A stretch of DNA of 5,577 nt from JBDSTW01 sp039914705 (GTDB lineage Bacteria > Pseudomonadota > Gammaproteobacteria > SURF-13): the NCBI GenBank assembly GCA_039914705.1, contig JBDSOT010000057.1, positions 1 to 5,577 of the forward strand, read 5' to 3'. Below, piece after piece: positions 1 through 5,577 of the stretch (positions are counted from its first letter, which is position 1; every line of letters begins with the position of its first letter). The translations under genes and the position numbers were made by a program. The notes beneath the pieces are model-generated. The model saw nothing but the letters and a program-made list of their open reading frames with translations, was not told the DNA's origin and made no database searches.

Positions 1-1787
1 CGCGCGGAGTGATTTACCGCAACCTTCAGCGGCGCAATACCGGCGTCTTGCCATGCCTTGTTCTGTAGGCAAGCGGTTTTTAATATCCATTCGCCGAGCG
101 GCACGATCATGCCGGTGTCTTCCGCTACATCGATAAACTTCGAGGGATTAATAAGGCCAAGGTCCGGGTGTTGCCAACGCACCAAGGCCTCGACACCCAT
201 GATATTCCCCGTCTCAAGCTCAACTTGAGGCTGATAATAAAGCCGGAACTCGTCCTGATCCAAGGCACGCTGAAGTTCGCTTGCCATGTTAAGCCGTTCC
301 AAGGAACGTTTATTCATGCGCGGGATATGAAATTGGTAATTATTTCGCCCTTGCTTTTTGGCGTGGTACATGGCGACATCGGCATCTTTCAGCATGGTAT
401 CCACGTTATGTACATTAAGCGTGTAAGTTGAGATACCGATGCTGGTGGTGATGAAAATCTCGTAACCGTCTATTATAAAAGGGTTTGAAAAGGAATCGAG
501 TATCTGTTGCGCAATGGTGGCGACATCTTCTTCGTTACTTATTTCCTCGAGAATGATGGTGAATTCATCGCCACCCAGACGGGCGACCGTATCGATTTCG
601 CGAACACAATGGCTCAGCCGTTTCGCCACCGAGCGGAGCAATATATCGCCGACATAATGGCCCATGTTGTCGTTAATTTCCTTGAAGCGATCGAGGTCTA
701 AAAACATGAGCGCGACAAGTTGGTTATTGCGTGCCGCACGCGCTATCGTGTGGCTTAGCCGGTCACGAAATAGAGTGCGGTTCGGAAGGCCCGTTAATAC
801 GTCGTATTGAGCTAGGTGCGCCAGGCGCTGCTCTGCTTGTTTGCGCTCGGTGATATCCGTCATGGTAACAACACAACCCAGTGGCTTATTCTGCGAGTCT
901 AATAATTCTCCGGCACTGATAAGCAAATTAAACACCTGCTCGTCGTTACGGGTAAAGCTCGCCTCCATGCCTTTAAGCGCCTTCCCGCAGAGTACCGATG
1001 AAAGCGAAAATATTGTCTCATTTTTATCTTTATCAAGCTTATCGGCATCAACATACATTCCCGGATCGGGCGCCATTCCGGAATGGGCGCTCAAGACCAT
1101 GGGAAAGACCTCATCGAAATGCCGGAGCATGAGATTTTCGCCACACAGGTGATGCGCCGCCTGGCTGGCGCGAATGATAGTCCCTGCATCATCGCAGACC
1201 ACAATGGCCTCGGCTGCCTGATCCAGAATCGATTGAGCGAGTCTTCCCGAGGCCACAATTCCCTCATTGCGCTTTTGCAGGGTGAGGTCAGCGGCTATCA
1301 GGCAAACACCCTGCGCGCCTTCTATTGCCAGACTACTGATGGAAATATACGCCGGGACGGCGCTGCCCCTGCTGGTTTCCAGGTGCAGCTCACCTTTACT
1401 GTGAGCCTGTACGCCTTGTTGGAATAAGGTGTCAAAAAGCGGCCGATCTTTGGCTACCACGAAGCCGTGAATATCAGAGCCGATGACTTGCTCAAGCGGC
1501 GTATCGAGCATCTCAGAAAAATAACGATTGCAGTACATAATGGTGCCGTCCGTACCGATGGTGACGGCACCCTCCTGCATTTGCTCGACTAAAATCCGGT
1601 AAGGTTGTTCCGCACCCTTGAGGGTGAAAATTTGTTCGCCTTGTGGACCCATAACCACCAAGGCATCGACCTCTCCGCTGCGTATGGCGTTTAAAGTCTC
1701 TTCGGCCTCTTGAAGCCGCATGCGCAAATCTTCCAGATCAATGAGAAGATCGGTTTGTCCTTTTATTTTGTTAGAAGAGGCTGGCAT
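1..1787 (-). CDS. PAS-PAS-GGDEF-EAL cyclic-di-GMP cyclase/phosphodiesterase, 3' end beyond window
   Basis: The reading frame is open from ATG at 1787 to the window edge (595 codons, no stop), so the C-terminus is missing. An N-terminal helix (about residues 15-40, containing RLQEAEETLNAIRSGEVDAL) leads into PAS1 (about 56-175) and PAS2 (about 178-313, ending TDITERKQAEQ). A GGDEF domain (about 326-486) has the GGDEF motif at 405-409, metal-binding Asp in FLDLDRF (D364) and an RxxD inhibitory site at R396-D399, spaced five residues before GGDEF. The EAL domain begins near 509, with the EAL motif at 533-535, and is cut after VNHSA. By family knowledge the GGDEF half makes c-di-GMP from two GTP and the EAL half hydrolyses it to pGpG. 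Both active-site signatures look intact, so net activity cannot be called. No transmembrane segment is seen, so it is probably cytosolic. It starts 9 bases after the second kaiB with only a weak ribosome site, so it is probably co-transcribed and coupled. The likely role is output enzyme of the Kai module, which is an inference. Confidence 0.93.
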   Translation of the reverse strand, partial: MPASSNKIKGQTDLLIDLEDLRMRLQEAEETLNAIRSGEVDALVVMGPQGEQIFTLKGAEQPYRILVEQMQEGAVTIGTDGTIMYCNRYFSEMLDTPLEQVIGSDIHGFVVAKDRPLFDTLFQQGVQAHSKGELHLETSRGSAVPAYISISSLAIEGAQGVCLIAADLTLQKRNEGIVASGRLAQSILDQAAEAIVVCDDAGTIIRASQAAHHLCGENLMLRHFDEVFPMVLSAHSGMAPDPGMYVDADKLDKDKNETIFSLSSVLCGKALKGMEASFTRNDEQVFNLLISAGELLDSQNKPLGCVVTMTDITERKQAEQRLAHLAQYDVLTGLPNRTLFRDRLSHTIARAARNNQLVALMFLDLDRFKEINDNMGHYVGDILLRSVAKRLSHCVREIDTVARLGGDEFTIILEEISNEEDVATIAQQILDSFSNPFIIDGYEIFITTSIGISTYTLNVHNVDTMLKDADVAMYHAKKQGRNNYQFHIPRMNKRSLERLNMASELQRALDQDEFRLYYQPQVELETGNIMGVEALVRWQHPDLGLINPSKFIDVAEDTGMIVPLGEWILKTACLQNKAWQDAGIAPLKVAVNHSA

Positions 1788-1796
1788 GTGTTTGCT

Positions 1797-2138
1797 CTAT
1801 GCAGGCACCGGCAAACCGGATTCCCCGGGGCTAAGGTCCAAGCCTGTAAGCACGCGATCGATATTAGCCATATCACCGATCAGCCTTCTCAAGGGCAGAG
1901 GCTGTCTTTTTATCAGCGTAGGCGCCGCTATGATCTGCTCCGTCTTCATTGAAGCGGGCTGCTGGTAAATATCAATTACCTTCAGACTGTATTTCCCATT
2001 GAGATACCCTTCACAAATACCTTTAATATTTTCGAGCGCACGCACCGATTGCGGGGATGTTCCGGCAACATACAAGGATAAGACATACCCTTCATTTTGA
2101 GATGTATTAGTATCTGCTTTCCGGATCTTCTTTTTCAT
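1797..2138 (-). CDS. kaiB: KaiB-like protein, second divergent paralog
   Basis: 113 residues with the KaiB thioredoxin-like pattern. It has a strand LSLYVAGTSPQSVRAL (20-35), a helix, the second strand YSLKVIDIYQQP (50-61), the cis-proline loop APTLIK (72-77), then RRLIGDMANIDRVLTGLD (84-101). The thioredoxin CxxC is absent, as in all KaiB, and is replaced by GTSPQS. In the family, KaiB refolds into a thioredoxin-like state that binds the CI ring of KaiC. This copy departs from the cyanobacterial consensus where the neighbouring KaiB does not: KRQPLPLRRLIGDMAN in place of KxLPxPxRKIIGDLS, plus a Ser/Gly/Pro-rich tail. Partner choice may therefore differ. A GAGGT ribosome site lies 9 bases before the ATG. 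It sits 48 bp after the first kaiB and 9 bp before the PAS-GGDEF-EAL gene, whose frame is the same as its own past the amber stop. The KaiB fold is well supported; the specific function is not. Confidence 0.92.
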   Translation of the reverse strand: MKKKIRKADTNTSQNEGYVLSLYVAGTSPQSVRALENIKGICEGYLNGKYSLKVIDIYQQPASMKTEQIIAAPTLIKRQPLPLRRLIGDMANIDRVLTGLDLSPGESGLPVPA

Positions 2139-2186
2139 AATGTGTTACCTCTATAGCTTTCAGGTAATTTTCTATCGAATTGATAT

Positions 2187-2534
2187 TTATACCAGCCTGC
2201 TACGCACGTCAAGGCCTACGAGTACGCGCTCAGTGTTGGAGAGATCGCCGATTATTTTCCTGATGGGCTCCGGCAGCTTACGCACCAAGGTCGGGATCGC
2301 CAATATTTGATCACTGCTGGCGAGCTTTGGGTTGAGCATGAGATCTATCACCTCGATTCGGTAGCTCTCCTGAAGATATTCTTCGCATATCTTCTTAAGA
2401 TTGGCGAGGGCAGCCATGGATTTGGGTGTACTCCCGGAGATGTACAGGCGTAAATCGAATTTCTTCCAAGAGCCGTCCTTTGCTTCGGATGTCAGTTGCT
2501 TATTCTTGCGCGGTGCTTTCGCTTCAGACGTCAT
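2187..2534 (-). CDS. kaiB: KaiB-like clock protein, canonical type
   Basis: 115 residues. After a 25-residue charged N-terminal extension, in which TSEAK occurs twice (2-6 and 15-19), comes a full KaiB domain: LRLYISGSTPKSMAAL (28-43), YRIEVIDLMLNPKLAS (58-73), a cis-Pro loop IPTLVRKLP (80-88) and RKIIGDLSNTERVLVGLD (92-109). The last stretch is nearly the cyanobacterial KaiB sequence. There is no CxxC. In cyanobacteria KaiB binds phosphorylated KaiC and promotes dephosphorylation by sequestering KaiA; with no KaiA here, that mechanism cannot apply unchanged. In KaiA-less systems KaiB binding is thought to act on KaiC directly. The ATG overlaps the kaiC stop as TAATG, and a strong AAAGGAG ribosome site lies 7 bases upstream inside the end of kaiC. 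Translation is therefore probably coupled and this is the likeliest cognate partner of the KaiC. Confidence 0.96.
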   Translation of the reverse strand: MTSEAKAPRKNKQLTSEAKDGSWKKFDLRLYISGSTPKSMAALANLKKICEEYLQESYRIEVIDLMLNPKLASSDQILAIPTLVRKLPEPIRKIIGDLSNTERVLVGLDVRSRLV

Positions 2535-4288
2535 TAGCGGGCTCCTTTGCGTTTCCTATTACCGGTGCCGATCGCCAATTCAGGCTTGGCCTTGCGGCTA
2601 CGGGCCATCATGGTGCGATTGTCGTTTACCCTGCCTTCCAATATCTTGCCCTGCTCAATGAGCTTGTCAGACTCCGCTCTGCCTGCCTCAAAGGTGTCCC
2701 GCAACACGGCTATTTGCGCCTCCATCACCCTGCGTCTGCGCTCAAGATCGAGTTGATGATGCTCCGTTTCTTGTCGCTGCATCAAGGCCTCCGCCTCTTC
2801 CTTTGCCTCCTGCGCCAGTCGCGCCGAGCCGGTTAACACGCCGCCGGACCCGACATAGACATCGACCATATCTATGCCTTGAGCAGTGAAAATATATTCG
2901 CGGATCTGGTTGGAGTGCTCCATGCCACGCGATTTCAAGATGTGCAGACCGCGGTTGCGTTCGCCGCTCGATTGAATGGTCTCAAGCATGATCCAGGTAT
3001 CCGCCAGCGATGAAATACCGACATCGGTTTTTTCGAGGTTGCCATCCGGCGAGCTCAGATCGTTGAGGATGGCGGTGATGCCGTTGAATTTCAAAAAGTC
3101 GATTAAGCGCGTAACCATGATTTGCGCATCGAGCGGGCTACCGACAGAGGTAAACGTTGAGATAGGATCCACAACCACCACGGCCGGCTTGAACTCACTG
3201 ATGAAATTGTGCATCGTCAAGAGATGCATTTCCAGACCATGCGCCATGGGTCTTGCCACGTGGACTTTCAGCAGGCCTTTTGTTACCCAAGGCTGCAAAT
3301 CGACGCCGATCGAGCGCATGTTGCGAATAATCTGGCTTTCGGATTCCTCAAAACTGAAGAATAGAGCGCGCTCGCCACGCCGGCAGGCACTCTCAACGAA
3401 TTTAGCTGAAAAACTGGTCTTGCCCGTTCCCGCCGTACCCGAGATTAAAATACTGGTGCCGCGAAAAAAGCCTTTACCTCCTAACATCGCATCGAGCGAG
3501 GGGATGCCCGATGAAACACGTTCCGTCATGGCCTTGTGTTCCAGCGACATGGAGGTTACCGGTAAGACTGAGATACCCTTTTCATCAATCAAAAATGGAT
3601 ATTCATTCGTGCCGTGCCGAGTGCCGCGGTATTTAACGACGCGCAAACGCCGTGTGGAGGTTTGGTCATTCACCCGATGGTCGAGCAGAATCACGCAATC
3701 GGAAACATACTCCTCCAGGCCGTGACGGGATGTCGTGCCGTTCGGGCTGCGCTCGCCGGTGATGATGACGGTTACGCCCTTCGCCTTCAGCCAGCGAAAT
3801 AGGCGACGCAACTCGGCGCGCAGGATGGTGGCATTCGACAAGCCGCCGAACAGGGCCTCCAAGGTGTCCAGTACCACGCGTTTGGCGCCGATAGAATCGA
3901 TGGCATATTCCAGGCGGATAAATAGACCTTCAAGATCGTATTCGCCGGTTTCTTCGATCTCCGAGCGCTCTATATGAACGTGATCGATAAGGATTTTTTT
4001 ACGCCGCTCCAGGTCCGCCAGATCGAATCCCAGCGAGGCCACATTATTGGTCAGCTCGTCCGCCGTTTCCTCAAAGGCCATAAAAAGACCCGGCTCTTTA
4101 TACTGCATCGCACCGCGCACCAGAAATTCCATGGAAAGCAGCGTCTTGCCGCAACCCGCGCTGCCATAAACGAACGTAGGCCGGCCGGTAGGCAGGCCGC
4201 CAAAGGTAATCTCATCGAGCCCCTGGATACCCGTAGGTGATTTTTTCAGCGTATCAGGACTGTTTTTCTTGGCTTTTAGTGTTGGCAT
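2534..4288 (-). CDS. kaiC: KaiC-like double-domain ATPase/autokinase with C-terminal helical extension
   Basis: 584 residues, longer than the 519 of Synechococcus KaiC. CI domain (about 16-245): Walker A GSAGCGKT at 42-49, FEET with E73/E74, Walker B VVLD ending at D141. CII domain (about 256-480): Walker A GTAGTGKT at 284-291, FEES with E314/E315, Walker B VVVVD ending at D374. The phosphorylation segment is TDVGISS (421-427): S426 and S427 align with Ser431 and Thr432 of Synechococcus, and T421 with Thr426. Both ATPase sites therefore look functional and a Ser-Ser phosphosite pair is present. Residues about 487-565 are a charged, Ala/Glu/Arg-rich predicted coiled coil, followed by a basic tail (NRKRKGAR) in place of the cyanobacterial KaiA-binding tail. 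This architecture matches KaiC2-like proteins of non-cyanobacterial bacteria, where the extension can join two hexamers. KaiC forms a cytosolic hexameric ring with slow ATPase and autokinase/phosphatase activity. The ATG at 4288 has an AGGG ribosome site about 9-10 bases upstream. First gene of the operon. Confidence 0.97.
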   Translation of the reverse strand: MPTLKAKKNSPDTLKKSPTGIQGLDEITFGGLPTGRPTFVYGSAGCGKTLLSMEFLVRGAMQYKEPGLFMAFEETADELTNNVASLGFDLADLERRKKILIDHVHIERSEIEETGEYDLEGLFIRLEYAIDSIGAKRVVLDTLEALFGGLSNATILRAELRRLFRWLKAKGVTVIITGERSPNGTTSRHGLEEYVSDCVILLDHRVNDQTSTRRLRVVKYRGTRHGTNEYPFLIDEKGISVLPVTSMSLEHKAMTERVSSGIPSLDAMLGGKGFFRGTSILISGTAGTGKTSFSAKFVESACRRGERALFFSFEESESQIIRNMRSIGVDLQPWVTKGLLKVHVARPMAHGLEMHLLTMHNFISEFKPAVVVVDPISTFTSVGSPLDAQIMVTRLIDFLKFNGITAILNDLSSPDGNLEKTDVGISSLADTWIMLETIQSSGERNRGLHILKSRGMEHSNQIREYIFTAQGIDMVDVYVGSGGVLTGSARLAQEAKEEAEALMQRQETEHHQLDLERRRRVMEAQIAVLRDTFEAGRAESDKLIEQGKILEGRVNDNRTMMARSRKAKPELAIGTGNRKRKGAR

Positions 4289-4655
4289 CTTCGATATCCC
4301 TACCTTGATTGCAATGCAGCGCGGTTATTAAAGTCACCGGTCATATTTTTTGATGGTATTCGAAGATAAGCATAAATCCCTTTGCTACCTCTATCCCTGC
4401 GGCTATTTCAGAGGGGGGTTCCTGCAAGATGTCATCCCTTGCTTGGAACGGATGGTCGTTTACTGACCTGCACTGTGCTAGCGGATTTAGGCATTTTCAT
4501 GTGATCTCAACGCCACATCCATGGATAACCTTAGCATGCGAATCACTGAATTTCTACAGTTTGGAGCGTAACAGTTGGTGTTTCTGATCCGCACCCGGTT
4601 TTTAGTTTTCGCGGCGCATTACGGGCAATAACAGCCACCGGTCGAACGAAGATGC
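4289..4655. other. Noncoding region upstream of kaiC, probable operon promoter region
   Basis: I see no convincing gene in this stretch of about 370 bp. The first gene of the leftward operon starts at its left edge, so the operon promoter should lie here unless transcription reads through from the tRNA. The best sigma-70-like minus-strand candidate is a TATGAC hexamer at 4345-4340 preceded by an A-rich tract, giving a leader of about 45 bases. Its -35 partner (TTATCT with an 18-base spacer) is poor, so I do not list it as a separate site. The weak -35 would fit activated or alternative-sigma transcription, but nothing here proves it. No strong terminator with a T-run on the minus strand is visible between the tRNA and kaiC. 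Confidence 0.5.
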
Positions 4656-4722
4656 CCCGGCGCTTTGGAGCGACGGGCCGGGAATCCGATCGCCCAACAG
4701 GGATGTTGGTCGGGGCGAGAGG
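4656..4722 (-). repeat. Direct repeat copy A: duplicated tRNA-Pro 3' end plus flank
   Basis: This 67-bp segment matches 4745-4811 at 66 of 67 positions with an 89-bp offset; the one difference is C versus T inside the inner hairpin. Its right 16 bases (4707-4722) are a second copy of the last 16 bases of tRNA-Pro including CCA, detached from any tRNA body. The remainder carries two inverted repeats: CCAACA/TGTTGG (4694-4709) and a GC-rich CCCGGC/GCCGGG structure at its left end. It could be a remnant attachment site, a simple tandem duplication, or part of a dispersed REP-like family; the sequence alone does not decide. Confidence 0.9.
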
Positions 4723-4744
4723 GTGAGGTGCGTAGCAACGAACG

Positions 4745-4872
<128 letters not shown>

Positions 4873-5002
4873 TTTATTCGATCGTGTAGATTACATTTTG
4901 AAGGGAGGCAAATCATACCTTACCTGCAAGTAGATATAAATTAAATTATTCGTCTGCCTGTAATCTCCATGCCTCCCGATTGGCCTTCATCCAGCCTGAA
5001 GA
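4873..5002. other. Spacer between tadA and tRNA-Pro with interleaved inverted repeats
   Basis: No gene is seen here. It carries the candidate tRNA promoter and two perfect 8-bp inverted repeats in interleaved order: AGATTACA (4888-4895) with TGTAATCT (4959-4966), and GGGAGGCA (4903-4910) with TGCCTCCC (4970-4977). A short CTTCA/TGAAG stem (4985-4989 with 4997-5001) sits directly after the tadA stop but lacks a T-run, so I do not call it a terminator. Confidence 0.6.
4912..4940 (-). promoter_or_regulatory. Candidate sigma-70 promoter for tRNA-Pro
   Basis: On the minus strand a TTTATA -35-like hexamer (4940-4935) is followed by a 17-base spacer and a TATGAT -10 hexamer (4917-4912, five of six to consensus). 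The sequence just after it, TTTGCCTCCC, is C/G-rich, as is typical of the discriminator in stable-RNA promoters under stringent control. A/T-rich DNA upstream (4935-4949) could act as an UP element. Transcription would start near 4905, giving a 5' leader of about 33 bases before the mature tRNA. The placement is sensible, but the -35 match is only four of six. Confidence 0.5.
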
Positions 5003-5470
5003 TTAACTGCTTTCCCGCTGGCTACGCCGGGCCTTGAAAAAAACCGTCAGCACATTGCCGCATGCCTCGGCCAATAACCCACCTTCGACAGTGACCCGAT
5101 GATTTAAATGCGGAAATTGAAAGGCATCCAGCACACTGCCCGCGGCCCCGGCCTTGGGGTCGTGCGCACCGAACACCAGACGTGCGATGCGCGCATGCAC
5201 CATGGCGCCCACGCACATCAGGCAAGGCTCCAGCGTCACATAGAGCGTGGCGCCGTTCAGACGATAATTGCCGATGTGGCCCGCGCCCGCACGCAGGGCC
5301 ATGATCTCGGCGTGTGCGCTTGGATCGTGGCTGGTAATGGGATGATTCCAGCCCTCCCCTATGATCTGATTATCCTTCACGAGCACGGCGCCCACAGGCA
5401 CCTCGCCCTCCGCGCCGGCGCGCTCGGCAAGTTTCAGGGCCTGACCCATCCAATCAATATCATTCAACAT
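5003..5470 (-). CDS. tadA: tRNA-specific adenosine deaminase TadA
   Basis: 155 residues, the usual length for the bacterial family. TadA deaminates the wobble A34 of tRNA-Arg(ACG) to inosine in the cytosol, allowing CGU, CGC and CGA to be read; it works as a homodimer and is normally essential. The zinc site is complete: H53-A-E55 gives one ligand and the proton-shuttling Glu, and P82-C83-L-M-C86 gives the two Cys ligands. VPVGAVLV (24-31) and the Asn in GWNHPI (N42) are family-typical substrate-pocket elements. The ATG at 5470 is the first available start, because an in-frame TAA lies three codons upstream. The nearest purine-rich site, GGAG, is rather far at 14 bases, so initiation may be weak. 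It is followed by tRNA-Pro in the same direction with its own probable promoter. It has no visible functional link to the Kai operon. Confidence 0.97.
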   Translation of the reverse strand: MLNDIDWMGQALKLAERAGAEGEVPVGAVLVKDNQIIGEGWNHPITSHDPSAHAEIMALRAGAGHIGNYRLNGATLYVTLEPCLMCVGAMVHARIARLVFGAHDPKAGAAGSVLDAFQFPHLNHRVTVEGGLLAEACGNVLTVFFKARRSQRESS

Positions 5471-5577
5471 GCGCTTTTACGACTCTCCGCTTGCATTGAT
5501 GCGCGCCGCAAAATATTGGCGCGGTTATGGGCATGTCGCGTCGGTTCGGGGATTCGATACCCGCCACCGCATTGCAG
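5471..5577. other. Unassigned sequence upstream of tadA, with a GC-rich inverted repeat
   Basis: These 107 bases may be intergenic or the tail of another minus-strand gene. Two minus-strand frames stay open through it and end near the tadA start, but neither gives a protein end I recognise. An inverted repeat CGCGCC (5502-5507) with GGCGCG (5518-5523) encloses a 10-base A/T-rich loop; with no T-run on either side it is not a clear terminator. Confidence 0.4.

Noticed and set aside
168..1427. Several plus-strand frames of 64-114 codons
   Set aside because: All are antisense to the continuous PAS-PAS-GGDEF-EAL frame, which I followed without a break from 1787 to 1.
2976..3725. Plus-strand open frame of 249 codons
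   Set aside because: It lies wholly antisense to kaiC, whose motifs are unmistakable; the plus-strand translation shows no recognisable domain and is a shadow.
4590..4618. Possible terminator: CCGC and GCGG around a T-rich stretch
   Set aside because: The stem is only 4 bp, the T-run lies in the loop rather than after the stem, and it points along the plus strand where no gene ends.
5471..5577. 3' end of a further minus-strand gene upstream of tadA
   Set aside because: Two frames are open but the stretch is just over 100 bases and neither tail matches a protein I recognise, so no gene call is justified.

Overview
The window reads almost entirely on the minus strand and looks like chromosomal DNA of a proteobacterium of moderate GC content, most likely a gammaproteobacterium. 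The basis is an E. coli-like tRNA-Pro(GGG), a standard tadA and the general protein style. I cannot name the genus.

Layout, right to left in the direction of transcription. Positions 5577-5471 hold unassigned sequence. tadA (5470-5003) encodes the essential tRNA adenosine deaminase. A 130-bp spacer follows, holding the likely tRNA promoter and two interleaved inverted repeats. tRNA-Pro(GGG) lies at 4872-4796. Just beyond it is a second copy of its last 16 bases together with its 3' flank, forming a 67-bp direct repeat with an 89-bp period. About 370 bp of noncoding sequence (roughly 4655-4289) then leads into a four-gene leftward operon.

The operon is a KaiBC clock-like module. It contains a double-domain KaiC ATPase/kinase (4288-2534), a canonical KaiB (2534-2187, overlapping kaiC by one base), a second divergent KaiB (2138-1797), and a PAS-PAS-GGDEF-EAL cyclic-di-GMP enzyme (1787 to beyond the left edge). 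There is no KaiA and no SasA- or RpaA-type output gene in view. KaiC keeps both Walker A motifs, both catalytic Glu-Glu pairs and a Ser-Ser pair at the phosphorylation site. It carries a long charged helical C-terminal extension, as in KaiC2-type proteins outside the circadian cyanobacterial group. The GGDEF domain keeps its active-site motif and the RxxD inhibitory site, and the EAL domain keeps its signature as far as it can be seen.

The most interesting reading is a KaiA-less phosphorylation timer or stress module whose output is c-di-GMP rather than a histidine kinase/response regulator pair, with two KaiB paralogs that could bind KaiC and the output enzyme differently. The gene content is seen directly; the wiring is inferred. 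The operon's position just past a tRNA with a duplicated 3' end also suggests past integration at this tRNA.
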